A stretch of 64,000 bases of DNA, taken from assembly GCA_027449685.1 (NCBI GenBank), contig DAIDLC010000008.1:1-64000 (forward strand). The letters run 5' to 3'. The notes under the pieces were generated by a model that saw only the letters and a list, made by a program, of their open reading frames with translations, had not been told where the DNA came from and did no database searches. Source of the stretch: Ferrovaceae bacterium (GTDB lineage: Bacteria; Pseudomonadota; Gammaproteobacteria; Burkholderiales; Ferrovaceae). The translations under genes and the position numbers were made by a program. Below, in pieces: positions 28,642 through 37,591 of this stretch (position 1 is the stretch's first letter; each line of letters begins with the position of its first letter).

Positions 28642-29277
28642 ATGCCCCTGACCGATCCCGATGTGGCGCGTGAGTTGCGTCATCGCCGCACCCTGGAAAT
28701 CGATGGTTATCTGCGGGAGGACGGCCTATACGACATCGAAGGCCATTTGCTGGATGTGAAGGGTTTTTCCTTCGACTCCTACAGCCATGTGATTCCTGCA
28801 GGAACACCGATTCATCAGATGAGCATGCGCCTGGTGGTGGATCGCGATCTGGTGATTCGCCAGGCACAAGCCAGCACCGATGCCAGCCCCTATCCGGGGA
28901 GCTGCGAAACCATCACCCCGCACTATGCGCAGTTGGAAGGCTTGCGTATCGGTCCTGGTTTTACGCGTCAGGTCAAAGAACGCCTGGGCGGGCTCAAGGG
29001 TTGCGCGCATCTGACCGAGTTGATCGGGGTTCTGGCCACAGTAGCTTTTCAAACCCGCTACGATCCGGAAGAAGATCTGGGCGCCAAAAAACCGCCCCAC
29101 CTGGACGGATGCCATGCGCTCGATACCCGGGGTTCCGTGGTGGCGAGGTTTTATCCCCAATGGGCCGTTGCCCCTTCCAATCAGTCCACCGATGCCGGTG
29201 AGGGTGGGGCAGAGGCTATTCAGGGCTGTGGGATTCCGGTGGGTACCGGCTCTTCCTGTGGTGTCAAGGGCGGTTGA
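28642..29277 (+). CDS. DUF2889 family protein, function unknown
   Basis: 211 residues starting at ATG 28642, with GAGG at 28631-28634. The N-terminal DPDVARELRHRRTLEIDGYL then IEGHLLDVKGFSF and GTPIHQMSMRLVVDRDL are the conserved core of DUF2889 (family members are found in betaproteobacteria). YPGSCETITPHYAQLEGLRI and GFTRQVKERLGGLKGCAHL follow, with conserved Cys in CETI and CAHL; ELIGVLATVAFQT comes next. It has no signal peptide or membrane segment, so it is cytoplasmic. The Gly-rich tail is not conserved in pattern. It is divergent from slt and 135 bp ahead of sucC. I cannot assign a function. Confidence 0.85.
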   Translation: MPLTDPDVARELRHRRTLEIDGYLREDGLYDIEGHLLDVKGFSFDSYSHVIPAGTPIHQMSMRLVVDRDLVIRQAQASTDASPYPGSCETITPHYAQLEGLRIGPGFTRQVKERLGGLKGCAHLTELIGVLATVAFQTRYDPEEDLGAKKPPHLDGCHALDTRGSVVARFYPQWAVAPSNQSTDAGEGGAEAIQGCGIPVGTGSSCGVKGG

Positions 29278-29412
29278 GTGCGGTGCATATTCCTAAGGCG
29301 CCTGTCTGGAAGAGTGGCCAGGCGTTTCCCTGTGGTGCAGGGCTGTGTGGTAACGAAATGCTCAAGTAGGGCGTTTACGGGTTGTTCTCAATTTACTTAA
29401 AAGGCCAATCGA

Positions 29413-30576
29413 ATGAAGATCCATGAGTATCAGGCAAAGGAGATTCTGCGGCATTTCGGCGTGGTCACCCCACGCGGGATTCCCTGTTTCTCTGTGGAAG
29501 AAGCCATCCAGGCAGGTCAATCCCTGGGCACGGCAGTTTGTGTGGTCAAGGCACAGATTCACGCGGGCGGACGGGGCAAGGGTGGGGGGGTCAAAGTGGC
29601 CAAGTCTGCCGCCGAACTGGAAAGCGCCGCGCGCGCAATCTTCGGCATGCAACTGGTTACCCACCAAACGGGTCCGGAAGGCCAGCCAGTGCGCCGCCTG
29701 CTGATCGAGGAGGGGGCCGATATCCGCAAGGAACTCTATGTGGGCATGGTGGTGGATCGGGGCTCCCAGCGCGTGGCTTTGATGGTTAGCTCAGAAGGTG
29801 GAATGGATATCGAAGAAGTGGCTGCTCACACTCCAGAAAAAATCCATACACTCTTCATCGATCCCATGCAGGGGTTGCTGGACCAGCAAGCGCGGGAGAT
29901 GGCCGCCAAAATGGGGGTGCCAGAGACGCTGCTGGATCAGGCGCGTGTTCTGCTGCAGGGACTTTACCGTGCCTTTGACGAGACCGATGCTAGTCTGGCA
30001 GAAATCAACCCCCTGGTCCTTACCGGGGATGGGCGGGTGGTGGCGCTGGATGCCAAGATGAATTTTGACGCCAACGCCCTGTATCGGCACCCCGATATTG
30101 CGGCCCTGCGCGATCTGGATGAGGAAGACCCCAACGAAATCGAAGCGTCCAAATTCGATTTGTCGTACATCTCCCTGGACGGCAACATCGGTTGTCTGGT
30201 AAATGGTGCTGGCTTGGCCATGGCGACCATGGATATCGTGAAGCTCTACGGCGGCAGCCCGGCCAACTTTCTGGATGTGGGGGGGGGCGCCACCACCGAA
30301 AAGGTCACCGAGGCCTTCAAGCTGATGCTCAGAAATCCCGGGCTGAAAGCCATTCTGGTGAACATCTTCGGCGGCATCATGCGCTGCGATGTGATCGCCA
30401 ATGGCGTTGTTTCGGCGGCTCGGGAAGTGGATTTGAAAGTGCCGCTGGTGGTGCGTCTGGAAGGTACCAACGTGGAACTGGGAAAACAAATTCTGGCGGA
30501 ATCGGGATTGCCCATTCTGTCTGCTGTCAATATGGCCGATGCCGCCGCTCAGGTGGTGCAGGCTGCGCGAGGTTAA
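29413..30576 (+). CDS. sucC: Succinyl-CoA synthetase (ADP-forming) beta subunit
   Basis: 387 residues, standard length. With SucD it interconverts succinyl-CoA and succinate with substrate-level phosphorylation in the TCA cycle. N-terminal ATP-grasp domain: [34 protein letters not shown] (ATP-binding) and [14 protein letters not shown]-type metal-binding residues. C-terminal CoA-ligase domain: [38 protein letters not shown]. The malate-CoA ligase MtkA is homologous, but no other serine-cycle gene is seen here, so SucC is preferred. The stop is 1 bp before sucD. Confidence 0.95.
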   Translation: MKIHEYQAKEILRHFGVVTPRGIPCFSVEEAIQAGQSLGTAVCVVKAQIHAGGRGKGGGVKVAKSAAELESAARAIFGMQLVTHQTGPEGQPVRRLLIEEGADIRKELYVGMVVDRGSQRVALMVSSEGGMDIEEVAAHTPEKIHTLFIDPMQGLLDQQAREMAAKMGVPETLLDQARVLLQGLYRAFDETDASLAEINPLVLTGDGRVVALDAKMNFDANALYRHPDIAALRDLDEEDPNEIEASKFDLSYISLDGNIGCLVNGAGLAMATMDIVKLYGGSPANFLDVGGGATTEKVTEAFKLMLRNPGLKAILVNIFGGIMRCDVIANGVVSAAREVDLKVPLVVRLEGTNVELGKQILAESGLPILSAVNMADAAAQVVQAARG

Positions 30577-30577
30577 C

Positions 30578-31453
30578 ATGGCCATTCTGATCAATAAACA
30601 CACCCGGGTGATGACCCAGGGAATCACCGGAAAAACCGGGATGTTTCACACCAAAATGTGCAAAGACTATGCCTTTGGTGCCGACTGTTTCGTGGCAGGA
30701 GTGACCCCCAAAAAAGGCGGGCAATCCTATGAAGGCATTCCCATTTTCAATACGGTGGCAGAAGCCCGGCAACAAACCGGCGCTACGGTATCGGTCATCT
30801 ACGTGCCCCCACCCTTTGCGGCCGCAGCCATCGAGGAGGCGGTAGAGGCTGGTCTGGAACTGGTGATCTGCATCACCGAGGGGATTCCGGTGCGGGACAT
30901 GATTCGCACACGCTACAAGATGCAGGGCGGCAGCACCTTGCTGGTGGGCCCCAATTGCCCGGGGGTTATCACGCCAGACGAAATCAAGATCGGTATCATG
31001 CCAGGACATATTCATCAAAAAGGGCCCATTGGGGTCGTGTCCCGCTCGGGCACACTCACTTACGAAGCGGTGGGCCAGTTGCGCGAATTGGGCCTGGGAC
31101 AATCCAGTTGTGTGGGCATTGGCGGCGATCCCGTCAATGGCATGAAGCACATTGATATCATGCAACGCTTCAACGATGACCCCGAAACCGAGGCCGTCAT
31201 CATGGTGGGTGAAATTGGCGGTAGTGACGAAGAAGAATGTGCGCGCTGGATCAAGGCGCACATGACCAAACCTGTCGTGGGTTTCATTGCTGGCGTTACG
31301 GCGCCTCCCGGCAAACGCATGGGGCATGCCGGAGCCATTATCTCGGGTGGCAAGGGAACCGCACAGGAAAAACTGGCGGTGATGGAAGAATGTGGGATCA
31401 AAATCACCCGCAATCCGGCCGAGATGGGAAAAACCCTGAAGTCGATCCTCTAG
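30578..31453 (+). CDS. sucD: Succinyl-CoA synthetase alpha subunit
   Basis: 291 residues from ATG 30578. CoA-binding Rossmann domain: [16 protein letters not shown] then GVTPKKGG. The phosphohistidine active site is [14 protein letters not shown] near residue 248. [20 protein letters not shown] and [14 protein letters not shown] are standard. It follows sucC immediately, so translation is probably coupled. Upstream in-frame codons run inside sucC and are not used. Confidence 0.96.
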   Translation: MAILINKHTRVMTQGITGKTGMFHTKMCKDYAFGADCFVAGVTPKKGGQSYEGIPIFNTVAEARQQTGATVSVIYVPPPFAAAAIEEAVEAGLELVICITEGIPVRDMIRTRYKMQGGSTLLVGPNCPGVITPDEIKIGIMPGHIHQKGPIGVVSRSGTLTYEAVGQLRELGLGQSSCVGIGGDPVNGMKHIDIMQRFNDDPETEAVIMVGEIGGSDEEECARWIKAHMTKPVVGFIAGVTAPPGKRMGHAGAIISGGKGTAQEKLAVMEECGIKITRNPAEMGKTLKSIL

Positions 31454-31469
31454 CACCCTGTGCCAAGAC

Positions 31470-31494
31470 CTCTCTCCCCCCGCAGGGGAGAGAG
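31470..31494. terminator. Hairpin between convergent sucD and glmM, probable terminator
   Basis: CTCTCTCCCC / GGGGAGAGAG, 10-bp perfect stem with CCGCA loop, 16 bp after the sucD stop. No T-run follows on the plus strand, so it may work only weakly or protect the 3' end. Confidence 0.45.
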
Positions 31495-31512
31495 AGTAAC
31501 GACCACCAGCGC

Positions 31513-32874
31513 TCACTGAGTCTTAGCTTCTGCCTCTACCGTGGCGGCAAGGACTTGGGCCCAGTGCTCCACCTGCGCCAGATTCTCTCCTTCCACCATG
31601 ACCCGTATCAGGGGCTCGGTTCCCGAGGCACGCAGTAACACCCGGCCGTTGCCCTGCAGGGCTTGCAGGGCGGCCTGTACGGTTGCCTGGACCCGGGGGT
31701 TTTGCTCCAGGTCTATGCGTTGTGCTGTGCGCACATTGATCAGACGTTGCGGGTAGAGGCTGACCTCGGCCGTATAGTCTCGTAACGTGGTCTGATGCTC
31801 CACCAACGCGGCGAGTACCTGCAAGGCCGAGATGATGCCATCCCCGGTACTATGTTTGTCATGGCAGATGATGTGGCCCGAGTTTTCCCCTCCCCAGCTC
31901 CAGTTCTTGGCGCGCATCATTTCCAGCACATGGCGGTCGCCCACGGCGGCTCGTGCAAAGGGGATGCCGCGCTGCAGAAAGGCTTTTTCCACCGCCAGGT
32001 TGGTCATGGCAGTACCCACCACCCCCCCGGCAAATCCGGCTTGGCCTTGTCGATGTTTGACGATGGCAAACAGGAGTTGATCGCCATCCTGCACTTGACC
32101 ACGCGCGTCCACCATCATCAGGCGGTCGCCGTCACCATCCAGGGCAATGCCCAGGTCGGCCGATTCGGCCACAACCCGGGCCTGCAGGGTGGACAGATGC
32201 GTGGCGCCACAGCCCTCATTGATGTTCAGTCCGTTGGGTGTGTTGCCGATGGCGATGACTTCGGCCCCCAGTTCGTGAAACACGAGCGGCGCAATGTGAT
32301 AGGTGGCGCCGTGGGCACAATCCACCACCAGGCGTAGCCCCTTGAGATCCATTCGGGCCGGAAAGGTGCTCTTGCAGAATTCGATATAGCGTCCTGCCGC
32401 ATCATCCATGCGCCGTACCCGGCCCAGTTGGGCCGAGCTTTGGCATTCCAGGGGCTGCTCTAGCAGGGCTTCTATGGCCAACTCCATTGTGTCCGGCAGT
32501 TTGGTCCCCTCTGCCGAAAAGAATTTGATGCCGTTATCGTCGAAGGGATTATGGGAGGCGCTGATCATGATGCCGGCCTGCAAACGCAAGGCCCGCGTGA
32601 GATAGGCGACTGCCGGAGTCGGCATGGGCCCCACCAGTAATACATCGACCCCCGAGGCAGAAAGCCCCGCCTCCAGGACCGATTCCAGCATATATCCGGA
32701 AATCCGGGTGTCCTTGCCGATGATCACGCGCGGACGTTCCGTGCCACCGCCCTGAGCATGCGCCAGCACCACTCCGGCGGCGTAACCCAATTGCAGAATG
32801 AGATCGGGGGTGATGGGAGATTGCCCTACGCGCCCCCGGATGCCGTCCGTTCCAAAATAGCGTTTTGTCATCAT
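31513..32874 (-). CDS. glmM: Phosphoglucosamine mutase
   Basis: 453 residues. It isomerises glucosamine-6-P to glucosamine-1-P for UDP-GlcNAc, a precursor of peptidoglycan and lipid A. Catalytic phosphoserine loop [19 protein letters not shown]; metal-binding loop [11 protein letters not shown]; sugar-binding [20 protein letters not shown]-terminal phosphate loop [17 protein letters not shown]-terminus [13 protein letters not shown] is diagnostic. Two ATG codons stand in tandem at the start, with AGGAT upstream. Last gene of the ftsH-folP-glmM unit, as in many proteobacteria. Confidence 0.97.
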   Translation of the reverse strand: MMTKRYFGTDGIRGRVGQSPITPDLILQLGYAAGVVLAHAQGGGTERPRVIIGKDTRISGYMLESVLEAGLSASGVDVLLVGPMPTPAVAYLTRALRLQAGIMISASHNPFDDNGIKFFSAEGTKLPDTMELAIEALLEQPLECQSSAQLGRVRRMDDAAGRYIEFCKSTFPARMDLKGLRLVVDCAHGATYHIAPLVFHELGAEVIAIGNTPNGLNINEGCGATHLSTLQARVVAESADLGIALDGDGDRLMMVDARGQVQDGDQLLFAIVKHRQGQAGFAGGVVGTAMTNLAVEKAFLQRGIPFARAAVGDRHVLEMMRAKNWSWGGENSGHIICHDKHSTGDGIISALQVLAALVEHQTTLRDYTAEVSLYPQRLINVRTAQRIDLEQNPRVQATVQAALQALQGNGRVLLRASGTEPLIRVMVEGENLAQVEHWAQVLAATVEAEAKTQ

Positions 32875-32957
32875 GCAGAGATCCTAGCTTGCCAGTCAGT
32901 GAGTCGTGCGTTGTGATTCGTGGTGGGGCGCCTTCAAGTGCCACAGAGGTCTGCCAA

Positions 32958-33788
32958 TCAGGCACTGTCCATCACGGCCTGGCGCAGCGCCAGGGCTTGC
33001 CGGGTGGCGGCCACATCGTGCACGCGCACCATCCAGGCACCCCGTTCAAGCGCCAATAAGGCGGCCGTCAGGCTGGCCGGCAAGCGTTCCTCCACGCCGT
33101 GACCGGTAACGGTGCCGAGCACGGACTTGCGCGACAAACCCACCAGGAGCGGGTAGCCCAAAGTGGCTAGCTGGGGCAGTGCGCCAAACAGGGACAGATT
33201 ATGTGCCAGGGTTTTCCCGAAGCCAAATCCGGGGTCCAGCAGAATCCGCTCAGGCGCAATGCCGGCCGCTTGCGCCGCACGGGCCCGCTGCAGCAAAAAA
33301 TGGCGTACCTCTTGCACCACATCGGTGTATACCGGATCTTGTTGCATGGTGGCGGGGGTTCCCTGCATGTGCATCAAACACACCCCGGCGGGGCTGGCCG
33401 CACAAATGTCCAGCGCGCCGGGCGCTTGCAAGGCCTGGATATCATTGATCAGGGAGACTCCCGCCAGCAATGCTGCCTGCATGACAGCCGGATGTCGGGT
33501 ATCGATGGACAAGGGTATCGGGCCGCTGGCCAGTGCTTCTATGACGGGCAATACCCGCCGCAGTTCCTCGGCCACACTCACGGGCTGGGCGCCTGGCCGG
33601 GTGGACTCGCCCCCGATATCCAGCACATCCGCACCAGCTTCGATCAGTCGCAGCCCTTGATCAACGGCTTGCTGTCGTGCCAGATAACGCCCCCCATCCG
33701 AGAAGGAATCGGGGGTGACATTGAGGATCCCCATGATGGCAGGGCGATTCAATGGCAAGCGGTAGGATCCGCAATGAAAGTGAGTCAT
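32958..33788 (-). CDS. folP: Dihydropteroate synthase
   Basis: 276 residues. It joins p-aminobenzoate and the pterin pyrophosphate in folate synthesis (target of sulfonamides). MGILNVTPDSFSDGGRY and DIGGESTRPGAQPV are the two signature loops; SLINDIQAL and ILLDPGFGFGKTLAHN bind pterin; GLSRKSVLGTV carries the Lys/Arg that hold pABA. ATG at 33788 begins MTHFHCGSY; a further upstream start at 33836 is less likely. The gap to ftsH is 71 bp and to glmM 83 bp. Confidence 0.97.
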   Translation of the reverse strand: MTHFHCGSYRLPLNRPAIMGILNVTPDSFSDGGRYLARQQAVDQGLRLIEAGADVLDIGGESTRPGAQPVSVAEELRRVLPVIEALASGPIPLSIDTRHPAVMQAALLAGVSLINDIQALQAPGALDICAASPAGVCLMHMQGTPATMQQDPVYTDVVQEVRHFLLQRARAAQAAGIAPERILLDPGFGFGKTLAHNLSLFGALPQLATLGYPLLVGLSRKSVLGTVTGHGVEERLPASLTAALLALERGAWMVRVHDVAATRQALALRQAVMDSA

Positions 33789-33859
33789 CCGTGGTACCCA
33801 GATCCCTGGGGGCTGATTATTGAGCGCAGCACCCAACCGGCGTGATCGAGGAACGGCAG

Positions 33860-35764
33860 TCAGGTCTCCTGTGCTGGACGTGCCGGCCCGGGAGCGCTAC
33901 TGGGTGTGCTACCCGTGGCGGCCGGAGGGGGTGACACCGTGGTTGTGGGGACCGGCGGTTTGGGCGCACGTGGCGGGCGACCAGACATGATATCCTCGAT
34001 CTGCTCGGAGTCGATGGTTTCCCACTCCAGCAAGGCATGGGCCATGGCCTCGATTTCATTGCGGTGAGATTCGATCAGCTCTCGTGCCAAGGCATATTGC
34101 TGGTCAATGATACGGCGGATTTCGGCATCCACCATCTGCATGGTGGCTTCCGACACGTTTTTATGGGTGGTAATGGAGCGGCCCAAAAATACTTCGCCCT
34201 CGTTTTCGCCATACACCATGGGGCCCAAACTGGAAGACATGCCCCATTGGGTGACCATACGCCGCGCCATTTCGGTGGCCCGTTCAAAATCGTTGCTGGC
34301 CCCAGTGGTCATTTGGTTCATGAAGACTTCTTCGGCGATCCGTCCACCAAAGAGCACGGCAATATTCTGCAGAATTTGATCCCGATTCATGCTGTAGCGG
34401 TCTTCGGTGGGCAATTGCATGGTTACCCCCAAGGCCCGACCGCGCGGAATGATGGTGACCTTGTGCACTGGGTCGGTGCGGTCCAGCAAACGAGCCACCA
34501 CCGCGTGACCGGATTCATGATAGGCCGTGTTACGGCGCTCTTGTTCGGGCATGACGATGGAGCGGCGTTCCGCTCCCATGATGATTTTATCCTTGGCCCG
34601 TTCGAAGTCGTCCATGTCCACCAGGCGTTTGTTGCCACGGGCTGCAAACAGGGCCGATTCGTTGACCAGATTGGCCAGGTCGGCCCCGGAAAATCCTGGT
34701 GTACCCCGGGCGATGATGTCGGCACGCACGTCGGGGGCAATGGGAACTTTGCGCATGTGAACCAGCAAAATCTGCTCCCGACCACGGATGTCTGGCAGGG
34801 GAACCACCACCTGACGGTCAAAACGCCCCGGGCGTAACAGGGCCGGATCCAGCACGTCGGGGCGGTTGGTGGCGGCAATCACGATGACACCCACCGTGCC
34901 CTCGAAGCCGTCCATTTCCACCAGCAGTTGATTGAGGGTCTGTTCCCGCTCGTCGTTTCCACCACCCAACCCGGCACCACGCTGACGTCCTACCGCATCG
35001 ATTTCATCGATGAAAACGATACAGGGGGCGTTTTTCTTGGCCTGTTCAAACATGTCCCGCACCCGGGCAGCCCCCACGCCCACAAACATTTCCACAAAGT
35101 CGGAGCCGGAAATGCTGAAGAAGGGAACCTTGGCCTCACCGGCAATGGCCCGCGCCAGCAACGTTTTCCCGGTACCGGGGCTGCCGACCATCAAAACGCC
35201 ACGGGGGATACGTCCGCCCAGCTTCTGGAACTTGGTGGGATCCCGCAAAAACTCCACCAATTCAGAGACTTCTTCCTTGGCTTCATCTACTCCAGCCACA
35301 TCGGCAAAGGTGACCGGGTTGGTATTTTCGTCCAGCATGCGCGCCCGGCTCTTGCCGAAGGAAAAGGCACCGCCGCGCCCCCCCCCTTGCATTTGGCGCA
35401 TGAAGAAAATCCATACTCCAATCAGCAGCAACATGGGGAACCAGGACATGAGCATGTTCATGAACAAGGAAGGTTCTTCTTCCGGCTTGGCAGAAATGGC
35501 CACACCATACTTGAGCAGGTCGCTCACCAGCCAGGGGTCGGAGGGCGCGTAGGTGGTGAAAGGTTTGCCATCGGATTTTTCGCCGTGCAGGGAGCGGCCA
35601 TCGATGACAACGCGCGTCACATGCCCGGCCTTCATTTCGTCGATGAAGGTGGAGTAGGTCATGATATCCGTGCTGGGCTGACGGCTTTGGAATTGACTCA
35701 CCAGGAGCATGAGCACGATTCCCACAAACAACCAGGCCAGTATGTTTTTTAACAGTCCGTTCAA
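33860..35764 (-). CDS. ftsH: ATP-dependent zinc metalloprotease FtsH, TTG start
   Basis: 634 residues from TTG at 35764, chosen because GGAGGG stands 6 bp upstream and [17 protein letters not shown] matches the usual FtsH N-terminus; a longer reading frame (to 35812) lacks these. Two membrane helices (about 6-24 and 90-112) flank a periplasmic domain. AAA module: Walker A GSPGTGKT, Walker [12 protein letters not shown], arginine finger in [10 protein letters not shown]. Peptidase: zinc site HESGH in [16 protein letters not shown]. The C-terminal 35 residues are Pro/Ala/Thr-rich and disordered. It degrades membrane and regulatory proteins; in E. coli it controls LpxC and hence lipid A level. 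Confidence 0.97.
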   Translation of the reverse strand: MNGLLKNILAWLFVGIVLMLLVSQFQSRQPSTDIMTYSTFIDEMKAGHVTRVVIDGRSLHGEKSDGKPFTTYAPSDPWLVSDLLKYGVAISAKPEEEPSLFMNMLMSWFPMLLLIGVWIFFMRQMQGGGRGGAFSFGKSRARMLDENTNPVTFADVAGVDEAKEEVSELVEFLRDPTKFQKLGGRIPRGVLMVGSPGTGKTLLARAIAGEAKVPFFSISGSDFVEMFVGVGAARVRDMFEQAKKNAPCIVFIDEIDAVGRQRGAGLGGGNDEREQTLNQLLVEMDGFEGTVGVIVIAATNRPDVLDPALLRPGRFDRQVVVPLPDIRGREQILLVHMRKVPIAPDVRADIIARGTPGFSGADLANLVNESALFAARGNKRLVDMDDFERAKDKIIMGAERRSIVMPEQERRNTAYHESGHAVVARLLDRTDPVHKVTIIPRGRALGVTMQLPTEDRYSMNRDQILQNIAVLFGGRIAEEVFMNQMTTGASNDFERATEMARRMVTQWGMSSSLGPMVYGENEGEVFLGRSITTHKNVSEATMQMVDAEIRRIIDQQYALARELIESHRNEIEAMAHALLEWETIDSEQIEDIMSGRPPRAPKPPVPTTTVSPPPAATGSTPSSAPGPARPAQET

Positions 35765-35821
35765 GAGGCACCCTCCAAAATCATCACGCAGGAATCTGAT
35801 AAACAATTCCACTCGAATAAC

Positions 35822-35827
35822 ATTATA
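35822..35827 (-). promoter_or_regulatory. Candidate ftsH -10 element
   Basis: A perfect TATAAT on the minus strand, giving a start near 35815 and a leader of about 50 nt. The -35 at 17 bp is only TGATCA. The position, in a 178-bp AT-rich gap after rlmE, fits an ftsH promoter. No clear heat-shock (sigma-32) box was recognised. Confidence 0.4.
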
Positions 35828-35942
35828 TACCTAAACAGTCAAGGTGATCACGGTAGCGAACCGGGTAACCGGATATCCTGGTGCCGCCTGGTTCTGTCGA
35901 GCGCATCTGGACCCAAGGGCGTGGGCATTTCCCAACGAAGGG

Positions 35943-36614
35943 TTAGGGTTCCATCGGGTCCACGGGTTGCGCTGCAGGGATCAAGGCCTTGGCATCGGGC
36001 TTCAAGCCTTTGCCTAACAAATATACTTCGGAGCTTCGATCGCGCGAAGCCAGCGGTTTGCGCGTGCACACTGTCACGAAAGCTCCCCGCATGCGCTGTA
36101 CGAACACCTCGAAGTCGGCCCCATGAAATACTTTGACAAGAAACTTACCGTCTGGTTTCAGGGTATGAATGGCAAAATCCAGCGCTCCATCCCATAATTC
36201 AGCCGCCTGGGCCTGGTCGCGCAAGGCTACCCCGCTAATATTGGGGGCAAGATCAGATAATACAAGGTCTGCACCCGCAGCAGGCAGGGCACCTTGCAGC
36301 AGATGTCGGATGTGCGGATGGTTGAAATCGCCGTGCAGGAATTGAACGCCCTCCAAAGGTTGCATGGGGAGTAGATCCAGAGCCCACACCCGGCCTTTCC
36401 TGCCCATCAGTTGGCGCGCCACCTGGGACCAACCCCCGGGGGTGGCGCCCAGGTCCACCACGTCCAACCCGGGGCTGAGCAGGCGGTCGCGCGCATTGAT
36501 TTCCAGCAATTTATAAGAGGCGCGCGAGCGATATCCTTCCAAACGCGCCTTCTTGACGAAAGGGTCGTTGACGTGCTCACGCATCCAGGTTTTACTGGTT
36601 CGGGTAGGTTTCAT
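35943..36614 (-). CDS. rlmE: 23S rRNA 2'-O-ribose U2552 methyltransferase
   Basis: 223 residues (also called FtsJ/RrmJ). SAM-binding motif VVDLGATPGGWSQVARQL. The K-D-K-E catalytic tetrad is supplied by Lys in EGYRSRASYKLLEI, Asp in LVLSDLAPNISG, Lys in GKFLVKVFHG and Glu in SSEVYLLGKG. N-terminal basic segment TRTSKTWMREHVNDPFVKKA binds rRNA. ATG 36614; longer extensions upstream cover the yhbY end. The rlmE-ftsH order is widely conserved. It acts late in 50S assembly. Confidence 0.96.
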   Translation of the reverse strand: MKPTRTSKTWMREHVNDPFVKKARLEGYRSRASYKLLEINARDRLLSPGLDVVDLGATPGGWSQVARQLMGRKGRVWALDLLPMQPLEGVQFLHGDFNHPHIRHLLQGALPAAGADLVLSDLAPNISGVALRDQAQAAELWDGALDFAIHTLKPDGKFLVKVFHGADFEVFVQRMRGAFVTVCTRKPLASRDRSSEVYLLGKGLKPDAKALIPAAQPVDPMEP

Positions 36615-36642
36615 GGCAGCAGTTGCCGGGCGCGGTAGGGGC

Positions 36643-37047
36643 TCACCGGGGCCGGTAAAGTACCAGAATTTTGCCGATTTGCTGCACGGCCGCTGCCTGC
36701 AGACGGGCACACAGCGTAGCGAGTAACGCGCTGCGCGCCTCGCGTGCGGTGAGCGGTACGCTGATCTTGATGAGTTCATGGGCGCGCAGGGCGCGCTCCA
36801 TTTCCAGCAGAACGGCTTCGGTCAATCCGGCTTGCCCCAATTGAACCACTGCCGACAAGCCATGGGCGCGTGCGCGCAGCGCACTGCGCGCCGCGGATGT
36901 GAGAGTGATCCGGGCAGGGCCCGGTGCAGGTAATTGGAGCGCCTGGACCGGTGGGGGCGCTGGTTTTTTGCGAACCTTGCTTGTAACGCTAGCGGCTACC
37001 CCAGAACGTGCGGTGGCCTGGCCGCGGGTTACCGGCTTGCGCGCCAT
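36643..37047 (-). CDS. yhbY: YhbY-type CRM-domain ribosome assembly factor with basic N-terminal tail
   Basis: 134 residues from ATG at 37047; an ATG at 37101 would overlap greA and add 18. The C-terminal 90 residues (ITLTSAARSALRARAHGLSA to IGKILVLYRPR) form the CRM/YhbY RNA-binding domain, with the conserved GQAGLTEAVLLEMERAL and HELIKISV. The first 45 residues are rich in Lys, Arg, Pro and Ala (KPVTRGQATARSG, VRKKPAPPP), which typical YhbY (about 97 residues) lacks. YhbY binds pre-50S particles. It sits between greA and rlmE on the same strand. Neither candidate start has a clear ribosome site. Confidence 0.85.
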   Translation of the reverse strand: MARKPVTRGQATARSGVAASVTSKVRKKPAPPPVQALQLPAPGPARITLTSAARSALRARAHGLSAVVQLGQAGLTEAVLLEMERALRAHELIKISVPLTAREARSALLATLCARLQAAAVQQIGKILVLYRPR

Positions 37048-37078
37048 GGGTTTGGAAGCGCGGGGTTTGGCAGGAGGG

Positions 37079-37570
37079 TTACTCCTGTGCGAGGTTACCA
37101 TAGCGGACGTCCAATATTTCATATTCCCGCGTACCGCCGGGCGCGTTGACTTCGGCCACATCCCCGGCAAATTTGCCGATCAGGGAGCGGGCAATGGGCG
37201 AGCTGATGGAAATTTTTCCGGCCTTGATGTCGGCCTCGTCTTCCCCGACGATCTGGTAGGTGAAGACCTCACCAGAGCGCAGGTCTTCCAGTTCTACGGT
37301 GGAAGCAAACACACAGCGGCCGTCGGCTTCCAGACGAGTAGGGTCGATGATTTGAGCGTTGGAGAGTTTGGATTCCAGTTCCACGATGCGGCCCTCGATG
37401 AAGGACTGCCGTTCCTTGGCGGCGTCATACTCGGCGTTTTCCGATAGATCCCCTTGGGCGCGGGCTTCGCTGATTGCCTGAATGACCGCAGGACGTTGTA
37501 CATGTTTGAGATGGTGCAACTCCTGCTTGAGCTTTTCCGCACCGACCACCGTCAATGGAACCTTGTTCAT
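37079..37570 (-). CDS. greA: Transcription elongation factor GreA
   Basis: 163 residues (family about 158). It rescues backtracked RNA polymerase by stimulating transcript cleavage. N-terminal coiled coil (about 1-78) with the tip Asp-Leu-Ser-Glu-Asn in [20 protein letters not shown], whose acidic residues sit in the polymerase secondary channel; C-terminal FKBP-like domain from about 80 with [20 protein letters not shown]. It lies 21 bp after carB on the same strand, the conserved carAB-greA arrangement of betaproteobacteria. Confidence 0.97.
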   Translation of the reverse strand: MNKVPLTVVGAEKLKQELHHLKHVQRPAVIQAISEARAQGDLSENAEYDAAKERQSFIEGRIVELESKLSNAQIIDPTRLEADGRCVFASTVELEDLRSGEVFTYQIVGEDEADIKAGKISISSPIARSLIGKFAGDVAEVNAPGGTREYEILDVRYGNLAQE

Positions 37571-37591
37571 ACCCCCGTCTCCCCGCGTGTT

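Noticed and set aside
29413-31453. Malate-CoA ligase (MtkAB) rather than SucCD
   Set aside because: Motifs fit both, but no other serine-cycle genes are present here and the lengths match SucC/SucD; a tree would settle it.
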